The translations under genes were made by a program, and so were the position numbers. From positions 1,612,001 to 1,676,000 of the forward strand of contig NZ_AP031322.1 in NCBI RefSeq assembly GCF_041154675.1: a DNA stretch of 64,000 nucleotides, written 5' to 3'. The stretch comes from Sulfurisphaera javensis. Its GTDB lineage: Archaea; Thermoproteota; Thermoprotei_A; Sulfolobales; Sulfolobaceae. Below are positions 57,291-64,000 of the stretch, piece after piece (within the stretch, counting starts at the first letter, position 1; each line of letters starts with the position of its first letter). The notes under the pieces were generated by a model. The model was not told where the DNA came from. It saw only the letters and a list, made by a program, of their open reading frames with translations, and ran no database searches.

Positions 57291-57788
57291 ATGCCTAAGG
57301 AAGATGAAACACGTGATTTAGAGAGAGCCGAAGAGTATGAACAAACAATTGCTAGGGCAACAGCTATTGGAAAGAATAAGATGGAATTAAGTACCGGTTT
57401 AATTATTGCTGCTAGATATGCTGATAAGCTAAGGAGAGTTGCGTTAGTCGCCTTCAGCAAAATGGTGCCTAAAGATATAATTATTAGGGATGTCTCTGAA
57501 TTGAACAAACAGCTTTACGATGTGATAGTAAATCAAATGAAAATTGATAAACTAGAAGTAATAAGGATTCTTGTTGATGCTGAGTACGATGAACAAAATC
57601 AAAAACTAGTATTCAGTAATGTAAGAATAATTAGATATTTGACAGAAGAGCAATGTAACAAAAAGGCTGAGGAGATAACTAAACAATTAGAAGAATATAA
57701 AAAGAAATATGAAGAATTAAGTAAGCAAGTAGAAGAATTTAAGCAAAGAATTAAGCAAGTAGAAGAAGCATTAAAGACAATTGCTTGA
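57291..57788 (+). CDS. DUF2258-like protein with C-terminal coiled coil
   Basis: The first 110 residues (TGLIIAARYADKLRRVALVAFSKMVP and IIRDVSELNKQLYDVIV) match an archaeal family that I recall as DUF2258, of unknown function. The last 50 residues are a coiled coil with repeated EEL/KKQ/EEFKQRIKQVEEAL. The ATG at 57291 is preferred over a TTG at 57276, because a TATA-like box (ATTTTAATTTTATAA, about 57260-57274) is 26 bases before it. Oligomerisation is likely. Confidence 0.75.
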   Translation: MPKEDETRDLERAEEYEQTIARATAIGKNKMELSTGLIIAARYADKLRRVALVAFSKMVPKDIIIRDVSELNKQLYDVIVNQMKIDKLEVIRILVDAEYDEQNQKLVFSNVRIIRYLTEEQCNKKAEEITKQLEEYKKKYEELSKQVEEFKQRIKQVEEALKTIA

Positions 57789-57821
57789 AACTTTTTAATT
57801 AAAATCTTTTTTCTAATATCT

Positions 57822-58757
57822 GTGAATATTGGGTCTTCACTTAAGGGAAAGATAATTATAGCATTATTTTTTACTATCGTATCTGAAGGAGTAATCTCTT
57901 TATTTATTGTTAATTTCTTAAAGTTACCACTTATCTTTTTCATTGTATTCCTTTTAACTCTTTGGTTTATTCAATGGATAATCTCACCTTATTTAGTTGG
58001 AAGAAATTCTGTTGAACTTCTCAAAGAAGATCCTTATTATGGTTGGGTATACGAAATTGTTGAGAGAGTATCTAAATTAGCTGGAATTAAGACACCTAAA
58101 GTTTACTTAGTGGATGAAAGATACCCTAATGCTTTTGCTTATGGAAATTATATAACTGGTAAAAGAATTGGCATAACTCTACCCTTACTTCAAATCTTAA
58201 CACCAGAGGAATTGGAGGCAGTGATAGGGCATGAAATTGGTCATATAAAGCATAATGATGTCGAGATTGGATTAGCTATTGGACTACTACCATCGATTCT
58301 AGGTTTTATAAGCAATCTTCTAATAAACTTAGGCTGGATAACATTAATCTTTGCTGGTGATGAAATTGATCTTATTGTTGGTTTATCAATGTTAGCTATA
58401 GGAGGAGTGTTATTCGTAGTTACATTCTTTTTACAGCTTTTTGTATTATGGTTTAATAGGCTAAGAGAAAGTTATGCTGATTACTTCTCTTACCAACTCT
58501 TTAATGAAAAAGCATGGAATTTAGCGAGAGCTTTAGCTAAGATTGAAATTTATATGCAAAACGTCAGACTAGACCCGTTTAGAGGAATAATAGTTACCGT
58601 TCCGCCTACTAAAGTAAAAGAAACAGATCCAGATTTATTAATCGAAGACTTATTACATGAAAAAACTAGCGTTTTCTCAGATATACTTTCAACACATCCA
58701 CATCCGGCAAAAAGAGTAAAAATGATTTATGAATTAACTAAACCCACCTTATTTTAA
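57822..58757 (+). CDS. htpX: HtpX-like M48 membrane metalloprotease
   Basis: The zinc motif is H137-E-I-G-H141 in AVIGHEIGHIKHND, and the third ligand is the glutamate in NRLRESYADYFSYQL. There are two hydrophobic segments before it (residues 10-55) and two after it (150-210). HtpX degrades damaged membrane proteins. Length, 311 residues, is normal. The GTG start is supported by a TATA-like box near 57796. The 3' end overlaps the convergent small membrane protein gene by 4 bases. Confidence 0.93.
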   Translation: MNIGSSLKGKIIIALFFTIVSEGVISLFIVNFLKLPLIFFIVFLLTLWFIQWIISPYLVGRNSVELLKEDPYYGWVYEIVERVSKLAGIKTPKVYLVDERYPNAFAYGNYITGKRIGITLPLLQILTPEELEAVIGHEIGHIKHNDVEIGLAIGLLPSILGFISNLLINLGWITLIFAGDEIDLIVGLSMLAIGGVLFVVTFFLQLFVLWFNRLRESYADYFSYQLFNEKAWNLARALAKIEIYMQNVRLDPFRGIIVTVPPTKVKETDPDLLIEDLLHEKTSVFSDILSTHPHPAKRVKMIYELTKPTLF

Positions 58758-59041
58758 CCTTTTATTAATCCTATTACTAACCCTATGATAAATAAGATAG
58801 AGTTATATGGTAATATTGACAATTCCCCTTGAACGAACGACTCAGCCGACTTTGCGTAGGTTCCTAAACTCTCTAATCCATGAATTACAGTAGATGGTGA
58901 TAAAGCACCAATAGCAATTAAAATTATAACAATAGCTAAAATAATTAAACCAACTTGAATTACTTTCTTTATTAAAAGACCAATTAAAAGACCTAGTATA
59001 AAAGCTACTATCATACTTATTATTTGACTTTCGGTTATCAT
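58754..59041 (-). CDS. Small membrane protein (FUN14-like)
   Basis: The 95-residue protein has two or three hydrophobic segments: residues 10-45 and 76-94. A GLLIGLLIKKVIQVG glycine-rich patch is followed by an amphipathic region. The order resembles small FUN14-like archaeal membrane proteins, but the match is too short for certainty. It lies 33 bases downstream of the wHTH gene at 59075-59446 and probably shares its transcript. Confidence 0.6.
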   Translation of the reverse strand: MITESQIISMIVAFILGLLIGLLIKKVIQVGLIILAIVIILIAIGALSPSTVIHGLESLGTYAKSAESFVQGELSILPYNSILFIIGLVIGLIKG

Positions 59042-59074
59042 ATTGTAATGATATACTTATGTCTATAAAAAAAT

Positions 59075-59446
59075 TTATGGTGAAATATGCTTTTCCAATC
59101 CTTCTTTCATTATAGTAGCTAATGCTTCTAAATCTTTTTCTAGTTTAAGATACAGTTTCTCTTTGTCAACCCAATAAACATAACTTGGTCTACCTTTTCT
59201 CTTTTCACTTTCTTCAGCCTTATCTCTTTGTATTAATCCCTTATCTAAGAGGTTGTTGAGGGATTTACTTACTGACGCTTTAGTTACTTTTAACTTATCA
59301 GCTATTTCATCAGCATCAAGTTTTTCTTTTGACTCTAAAAGTAAGTGCAAAACATCTACATCACTTCTAGACAAACCATACATGAATGCTATGAACTCAT
59401 GTAAGTCTACTTCTCTTCCATCGGGGAAAGTAACTTTCTCACTCAT
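59075..59446 (-). CDS. Winged-helix transcriptional regulator (TrmB/MarR-like)
   Basis: The protein has a clear winged helix at residues 25-85: SRSDVDVLHLLLESKEKLDADEIADKL, then KASVSKSLNNLLDKGLIQR and a wing with RKGRPSYVYWV. A short C-terminal helix LKLEKDLEALATIMKEG follows. Lrp-like or TrmB-like regulators of this size are common in Sulfolobales. The ATG follows a TATA-like stretch near 59466. Its target may be the membrane protein downstream of it, or itself. Confidence 0.85.
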   Translation of the reverse strand: MSEKVTFPDGREVDLHEFIAFMYGLSRSDVDVLHLLLESKEKLDADEIADKLKVTKASVSKSLNNLLDKGLIQRDKAEESEKRKGRPSYVYWVDKEKLYLKLEKDLEALATIMKEGLEKHISP

Positions 59447-59515
59447 GTATATAAATATGAAGTTTTTAATTTAAATAAAGTATGCATACATATTTATACT
59501 TTTATGGTTATCTGT

Positions 59516-60172
59516 CTATTTCTGTATACTTTTTAGATTCGTTGCTATTATAGAAGCATCAACAGGTATAATTTCTTCTTCAATCTTAAAGAAGTGCCAG
59601 TTAGTGTCATGTTTCCTATTTTTCATTCTCAAAACCCTTAATGACTTTACTGAAATATCTTCTTCCACATCCAGCTGAATAATTCCGTCAAATAAGTATT
59701 CAACCATACTCATAACATAATCAGTGTCATCATTTCCAGAATTATAAGTTATTATAGCTAAAGCATCAGCTGAATAGACAGTAGCTATTATAGTCTTAAT
59801 GAACTGAATTAGCTGATTAACATCTAGCTGTATAGCAAATTCATTTATTGAATCTAGAATAACAAGAGAAACATCCTTCATTACATTTTTTAGATCAGTA
59901 ATTAAATTAAATCCTTGAATTATCCTAGGATCTCTTATTAGATCAGAGAATAGATTGACTACTCTTAGTTTATCACCATTTAATGTAGATAATATTTTCC
60001 TTGGATCTTCTTCAGTAGCTAAATAGAGAACTCCCATATCTTTATAAAGGAAATTCTTAGCAATTGACTTTACAATTTTACTTTTTCCACTTCCAATAGG
60101 ACCAAACATTAATATTGTTGACCCTTCTGGAAAATCTACTATATCATCCAAAATCTTAACTCCAACTTTCAT
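59516..60172 (-). CDS. KaiC/RadA-like RecA-superfamily ATPase
   Basis: Walker A is FGPIGSGKSKIVK (residues 24-36) and Walker B is SLVILDSINEF near 104-114. The arrangement ILDDIVDFPEGSTILMFGP matches KaiC/RadA-like ATPases. It lacks the RadA DNA-binding domains, so it is one of the short archaeal RadA paralogues (RadC/aRadC or KaiC-like), some of which aid recombination or regulation. It lies 39 bases downstream of the substrate-binding protein gene on the same strand and may be read from that transcript. Confidence 0.85.
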   Translation of the reverse strand: MKVGVKILDDIVDFPEGSTILMFGPIGSGKSKIVKSIAKNFLYKDMGVLYLATEEDPRKILSTLNGDKLRVVNLFSDLIRDPRIIQGFNLITDLKNVMKDVSLVILDSINEFAIQLDVNQLIQFIKTIIATVYSADALAIITYNSGNDDTDYVMSMVEYLFDGIIQLDVEEDISVKSLRVLRMKNRKHDTNWHFFKIEEEIIPVDASIIATNLKSIQK

Positions 60173-60211
60173 ATTGTAAAAAAGAGAACTTACCTTAATT
60201 AATATTTACAT

Positions 60212-61192
60212 TCACAAGGAAATGTTCAAATTCTCTTTTATCCATGTTGCGTTAATGAAATGAGGGGCTGTACCATTAATAATGTCGTGAATTAAGAGTA
60301 TTGAGTAAACTGATAGTGGTCCTGGCTCATTAAATAAGTCAGTTGCCAACTGACCCATAATATAAATTTTATTTTCCTTGTAAGCTGTAACGTTATTTAT
60401 TCCAGGGATCTTAGAGATTAATGACATTGTATAAGAGTAATTATCAACTTCTTGAGCAATAATTATTTGCGGATTTTGTATTAAAAGTTCGCTGGGAGAA
60501 ACTACAGGATAATCAGAAAGCGTTGAGAAAACGTTAATCCCACCAGCTTGTACTATTATACTATTAATAAATACATTTCCACCAGCCGTGTAAAAATCAA
60601 GATTAGGACATATGTATAAGAGATATGCTATTGTTGAATTACCAGAAAATGAAAATTCAGAAATTTTCTGGTTCATCCAGTTTGCTATTTCTTCTCCTCT
60701 TTGTGTCAAGTTAAAATATTCTGCGACTTTCATTATATTTGCCTCTATCTGAGAGAATGAATATGCATAATCTGAGTTTGTAACCAGGAGATTTAAGCCA
60801 GCTTTTTCCATTTCTGAAATGTAAGGAGCCTCAAGTCCATACTCAACAACAACAACAGTAGGATGAAGTAATAATATACCAGTTATATTTGGGGGATAAA
60901 TTTGACCTAGAACTGTAACATTTTTAGGAACTTCGCTTGTTAAGTTAAGATATTGTAAAAGAGAATATGAATAATAATCCATTCCTACAATATATTTTCC
61001 TAATCCTAATGCAATAAGTATTTGTGTATCACTAGGTGCTAAACTTACTATTCTTAGTTCAGAAGTTGGTGTGAATGTAGTAGAAGATTTTGTATGATAA
61101 TATGAATATAGTACACCAGCCATAATTCCAACTATTACGACTATCGCTAATACAATTCCCCAAACTCTCATAGAGTTGGATAACTTATCCAC
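60212..61192 (-). CDS. ABC importer substrate-binding protein (BtuF/FepB type)
   Basis: The N-terminus has an anchor or signal segment (WGIVLAIVVIVGIMAGVLYS) followed by a Thr/Ser linker and a periplasmic-binding domain of class III: RIVSLAPSDTQILIALGLGKYIVGMDYY, VTVLGQIYPPNITGILLLHPTVVVVE and PSELLIQNPQIIIAQEVD. It captures cobalamin, a siderophore, or heme outside the membrane. The GTG start lies within a palindrome, GGATAACTTATCC (61178-61190). The permease gene on the other strand starts on a copy of the same palindrome, and both proteins begin MDKLS. Confidence 0.9.
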   Translation of the reverse strand: MDKLSNSMRVWGIVLAIVVIVGIMAGVLYSYYHTKSSTTFTPTSELRIVSLAPSDTQILIALGLGKYIVGMDYYSYSLLQYLNLTSEVPKNVTVLGQIYPPNITGILLLHPTVVVVEYGLEAPYISEMEKAGLNLLVTNSDYAYSFSQIEANIMKVAEYFNLTQRGEEIANWMNQKISEFSFSGNSTIAYLLYICPNLDFYTAGGNVFINSIIVQAGGINVFSTLSDYPVVSPSELLIQNPQIIIAQEVDNYSYTMSLISKIPGINNVTAYKENKIYIMGQLATDLFNEPGPLSVYSILLIHDIINGTAPHFINATWIKENLNISL

Positions 61193-61284
61193 ATATTTAA
61201 AGTTAATTGCTTTTCACTAAAATCATAGACGAGTTATGCATAGCCAAAAATAAACGAAAGATTTATTATATGGATAAGCTATCC
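61178..61284. promoter_or_regulatory. Palindromes over both start codons of the divergent importer
   Basis: GGATAACTTATCC at 61178-61190 (reverse strand GGATAAGTTATCC) and GGATAAGCTATCC at 61272-61284 are near-identical 13-base palindromes. They directly follow the GTG (61192) and ATG (61270) start codons in each direction. With leaderless mRNAs they lie at +3 to +15, where a bound regulator would block initiation. The 79-base interval holds both TATA-like boxes (around 61221 and 61244). Confidence 0.6.
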
Positions 61285-62268
61285 TATCATGTGTTAAAGT
61301 ACATTTTTGTAATTCTATTACCAATATCTTTTTTTCTTGGCTTAATTTTTGGAGAGGTTAGACTTAGTATAAGTCAAATTCTTCATCCTAGTGGAGTTTA
61401 TTCAATTATCCTTTTTGATATTAGATTACCTACAGTCATTTCAGCAATGTTAATTGGGGTTTTAATCTCTCTCAGTGGTGCAATACTTCAGCACTTACTT
61501 AAAAATCCTTTAGTTGATCCTTATATTTCGGGTACAGCTTCTGGCGGAGCTTTTGGAGCAGTCTTGACTTATTTTCTTTTAGCCTTTAATCTTCCATTTT
61601 CATGGCTAATTTATTTTCAACCTATTGTAGCATTTTTCACAGCAACACTGGCAACTTTAATTACCGTAGGGATTGGTAGAAAGGGAAATGTTTATGCTAT
61701 TGTTGTGGGTGGTGTTGTTGTTTCTTACATTTTTTCATCATTAACAACAATTCTTTTGGTAATTTTTCAGCAAAAATATCCTCAAATTCCTCCACTTACA
61801 TTTTGGTTATTGGGAGAAATTAGCATTATAGGATGGGAGGACGTTATAATACTTTTCATATTAACGGTAGTAATGCTTTTCCTTACAATTAAGTTCTCTA
61901 GAGTAATTGATTTAGTTGCCATAAGCGATGAAATTAGTTATACTCATAATATTAACCCGGGTAAGTTTAGATTATTTTGGTTATTACTTGTTAGCTTAGT
62001 TACGGCTTATATAGTTTCTATTGCCGGAATAATAGGTTTTGTAGGAATCATTGTACCTCATATAGCAAGGAGAATAGATGGAAGTATGAGAGGATTATCA
62101 GTCTATTCACCTCTAATAGGTTCAGTGATTATGGAATTCAGTAATATAGTATCAAGAGGTATATTTGGGACTATAATTCCAATAACTGCAATTACTGCAT
62201 TGATAGCTTCCCCTTTAATTATTTCAATTCTGGTGAGAGTAAATGCTGGTCAAGGGGTTGAAAGTTAA
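61270..62268 (+). CDS. ABC importer permease (FecCD/BtuC family)
   Basis: The protein has about ten hydrophobic segments and the FecCD hallmarks: DIRLPTVISAMLIGVLISLSGA, LKNPLVDPYISGTASGGAFGA, and the cytoplasmic coupling loop VGIIVPHIARRIDGS. It forms the channel of a cobalamin/siderophore/heme importer. The ATG at 61270 is chosen over an upstream in-frame TTG at 61207, because it matches the palindrome position and TATA spacing. Its end overlaps the ATPase gene by 26 bases. Confidence 0.93.
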   Translation: MDKLSYHVLKYIFVILLPISFFLGLIFGEVRLSISQILHPSGVYSIILFDIRLPTVISAMLIGVLISLSGAILQHLLKNPLVDPYISGTASGGAFGAVLTYFLLAFNLPFSWLIYFQPIVAFFTATLATLITVGIGRKGNVYAIVVGGVVVSYIFSSLTTILLVIFQQKYPQIPPLTFWLLGEISIIGWEDVIILFILTVVMLFLTIKFSRVIDLVAISDEISYTHNINPGKFRLFWLLLVSLVTAYIVSIAGIIGFVGIIVPHIARRIDGSMRGLSVYSPLIGSVIMEFSNIVSRGIFGTIIPITAITALIASPLIISILVRVNAGQGVES

Positions 62269-62905
62269 AATAAATGGAAAGATTATTCTTGATCTTGATG
62301 TTGCTCTAGCTCTATCACAAGGAATTAATCTTATCCTAGGACCTAATGGTTCTGGGAAAACTACACTGTTAAGAACCATAATAGGAATGATAAAACCTTA
62401 TCAAGGCGAAATAGAGAAAAAAGAAGAGCTATCTTACTCTCCATCAGAATTTTATTCACCAAACATTAAGGTTAAAGACGTAATACTTTCTGGCAAAAAG
62501 AAAGGAGAATATGAGAAATTTACTAAAATTCTAGATATTGAAACCCTTTTAGATAGGGATTTCATGACATTAAGTTCTGGTGAGAAAAGAAAAGTAATAA
62601 TAGCTAAAGCTTTAGCGGAAGGAGACTTAGTGATTATGGATGAACCTTTTTCAAATCTTGATATTTCAAATAGAAAGAAAATCATTGACACATTAGTCTC
62701 ACTAAAAAGAGAAAAACAATTCTTAATAACTTCCCATGAGCTAGATATAGTTAACTTTGCTGATAACGTTATAGTAATGAAAAAAGGAAAGATTGTTTAT
62801 CAAGGAGACAAAGAAGGAATAACTGAAGAGTTACTTTCATCAGTCTATGAAACACCTATAAGAAAAGTTTCAATTAATGATTACACATTTTTCATAACAT
62901 ATTAA
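62243..62905 (+). CDS. ABC importer ATPase
   Basis: Walker A is GPNGSGKT (residues 33-40), the signature is LSSGEKRK, Walker B is LVIMDEPFSNLD, and the switch histidine is in LITSHELD. At 220 residues it is short for a FecE/BtuD-type ATPase and lacks the C-terminal extension. It powers the importer made by the neighbouring permease and substrate-binding protein. The start overlaps the permease gene by 26 bases, indicating translational coupling. Confidence 0.94.
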   Translation: MLVKGLKVKINGKIILDLDVALALSQGINLILGPNGSGKTTLLRTIIGMIKPYQGEIEKKEELSYSPSEFYSPNIKVKDVILSGKKKGEYEKFTKILDIETLLDRDFMTLSSGEKRKVIIAKALAEGDLVIMDEPFSNLDISNRKKIIDTLVSLKREKQFLITSHELDIVNFADNVIVMKKGKIVYQGDKEGITEELLSSVYETPIRKVSINDYTFFITY

Positions 62906-62975
62906 CAATGTTAATTATCCTTACGACTTTCTTTTAAAACTAGAAGTTAATAGATATGAAGAGAAAAAGTAAATT

Positions 62976-63302
62976 ATGAAATTAGCTACACCTTGTGAAG
63001 AGGCCTTTAAGGTTGAAGTACCAATACTCAGAACTGCAATTGCAAAAACCCTAGTAGAGAGGGGAATGCCAGTTGTGAAGGCATCAAAAATTGTAGGAAT
63101 CTCAGCAACTACATATGAAAAAAACATAAAGGAAAAAAAGGAAGAAGTTGAAAAAGTCTTAATGGATGAAGAAATCAGAGATATGATTGAAGCACTGGCC
63201 GGTAGAATATTAGCTAATCAAACAGTAGAAACGACTAGCTTTTGTATGTTATGTGCCACAGCAAGAAAATTATTTAATTTACCACCTTGTCCTTTATACT
63301 AG
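62976..63302 (+). CDS. HTH regulator with Cys cluster (COG2522-like)
   Basis: Residues 13-50 form a helix-turn-helix: LRTAIAKTLVERG, then PVVKASKIVGISATTYEKNI. Further helices follow, and the C-terminus has FCMLCATARKLFNLPPCPLY with C90, C93 and C105; C7 is near the N-terminus. This pattern could bind a metal or Fe-S cluster. It resembles the predicted transcriptional regulators of COG2522. It lies 70 bases behind the importer operon and may sense its substrate and act on the palindromes at 61178-61284. This is an inference. Confidence 0.75.
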   Translation: MKLATPCEEAFKVEVPILRTAIAKTLVERGMPVVKASKIVGISATTYEKNIKEKKEEVEKVLMDEEIRDMIEALAGRILANQTVETTSFCMLCATARKLFNLPPCPLY

Positions 63303-63339
63303 GATTAGTTTTATTAATTATTAAAATATTAAATACTTT

Positions 63340-64000
63340 ATGAACCGCCTTTTAACACTCTCTATCATATTATTTATAATTATAGGAATAGCAATAGCTA
63401 CTACGGTAATTCTCTCAGTAGTATTACATATATCAGTAACAATAACTTCAGTAATAAATGCAGTATTGATAGGAGGAGTTGGAGTAGTTTCTGTCTATAT
63501 AATATCGAATATTATAAAGTACAGAGCCAGTAATGTAGTAGGTAAGACAACAGCTGAAAGTCTTAGTTTGGTTATTCAATTTATTGGTTATACTGTAATA
63601 GTTATTTTGGCATTAACAGCAGTTCATGTAGGTGTAACTAGTGCTTTATTTGGTGGTACTGTATTTGGCTTAGTTGTTGGTTTAGCTTTGCAAACTTCAT
63701 TATCAAATGTCTTCTCTGGAATTTTCCTAATTCTAAGTAGACCTTTTAATATTGGTGATAGAGTGACCATAACAACTTGGCAGTATGGCTTATTAGCTCC
63801 AACTTATCCGCCAAAATTTTGGTCAAATGACTTTTTAATTCCAGGTTATACTGGAGTAATTATTGACATAAATTTAATGTATACTATCATTCTTACTGAT
63901 GAAAACGTTGTAATGAAAATACCAAATAGCATTATGATTCAAGCTGCTGTCTTTGTTCATAGTGAAGAATATAGATTAGTTAGAACTAAATATGAGATAC
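63340..64000 (+). CDS. MscS-family mechanosensitive channel (3' end beyond window)
   Basis: The frame is open from the ATG at 63340 to the window edge (220 residues seen). It has three or four hydrophobic segments followed by the MscS pore and beta domain pattern: VFGLVVGLALQTSLSNVFSG and FLILSRPFNIGDRVTI. A TATA-like stretch (TTATTAAAATATT, about 63308-63320) lies about 26 bases before the ATG. These channels release small solutes on osmotic down-shock. The C-terminus is missing only because the window ends. Confidence 0.88.
   Translation, partial: MNRLLTLSIILFIIIGIAIATTVILSVVLHISVTITSVINAVLIGGVGVVSVYIISNIIKYRASNVVGKTTAESLSLVIQFIGYTVIVILALTAVHVGVTSALFGGTVFGLVVGLALQTSLSNVFSGIFLILSRPFNIGDRVTITTWQYGLLAPTYPPKFWSNDFLIPGYTGVIIDINLMYTIILTDENVVMKIPNSIMIQAAVFVHSEEYRLVRTKYEI

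Overview
The window is a gene-dense (mostly leaderless, AT-rich, roughly one third GC) stretch of a thermoacidophilic archaeon of the order Sulfolobales. Evidence: the chromatin and transcription style (TATA-like boxes about 26 bases before start codons, few Shine-Dalgarno sites), a thermosome, FAU-1, NurA-type protein, eukaryotic-like protein kinases, a zinc-ribbon/FHA protein followed by a vWA protein (the ArnA/ArnB pair of Sulfolobus), and DUF3211 proteins. From memory, not from a search, the order RidA - DUF3211 - CBS - glycogen genes - thermosome - FHA protein fits the ST0811 to ST0829 region of Sulfurisphaera (Sulfolobus) tokodaii; a very close relative cannot be excluded. No rRNA, tRNA, CRISPR array or intact insertion sequence was recognised.

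Layout. 1-5.8 kb: the end of a NurA-like nuclease gene, small wHTH and unknown proteins, a ParA-type ATPase, a four-CBS protein, a DODA-type dioxygenase, a PadR regulator and a methyltransferase/SRPBCC pair. 5.8-9 kb: a compact reverse-strand run with a membrane-anchored protein kinase, a PaREP1 protein and a DUF72 protein. 9-16 kb: S9 peptidase, two MFS carriers, a B12-binding/radical-SAM-like protein that has lost its cluster cysteines, and an AMP-forming acyl-CoA synthetase. 16-19 kb: ATP-cone protein, AAA ATPase with a tandem dyad in front of it, a wHTH protein and a frameshifted DUF3211 gene. 19-24 kb: nucleoside hydrolase, FAD oxidase and an orphan molybdopterin oxidoreductase. 23.8-25.6 kb: a decayed MFS gene and a 620-base gap holding several hairpins. 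25.6-31 kb: purE, purK, a ModE-like regulator, a putative PD-(D/E)XK nuclease-like protein and a TPR-linked protein kinase.

31-41 kb is a glycogen/alpha-glucan block: debranching enzyme, GH15, a sugar nucleotidyltransferase on one strand and GH57 plus glycogen synthase on the other, all driven from one very short divergent promoter region. 41-48 kb: SUOX-type molybdoenzyme, thermosome subunit with a C/D box sRNA head-to-head with it, a CoA-transferase whose two subunits converge, CBS and DsbA-like proteins. 47.5-52.7 kb: the archaellum regulatory network genes arnA and arnB, a second vWA protein with an ArnB-like Thr-rich tail, an NCS1 carrier between them and a small AbrB-type protein. 52.7-64 kb: FAU-1, aconitase, a minimal nucleotidyltransferase, DUF2258-like protein, HtpX, small regulators, a KaiC-like ATPase, a complete FecCD-type ABC importer with palindromes over both divergent start codons, a cysteine-containing HTH protein and the beginning of a MscS channel.

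The strongest leads are the paired dyads before the AAA ATPase, the palindromes over the start codons of the metal/cobalamin importer, the duplicated 37-base element near the two vWA genes, the C/D sRNA, the structured gap before purE, the cluster-less radical SAM protein and the PD-(D/E)XK candidate beside a kinase.
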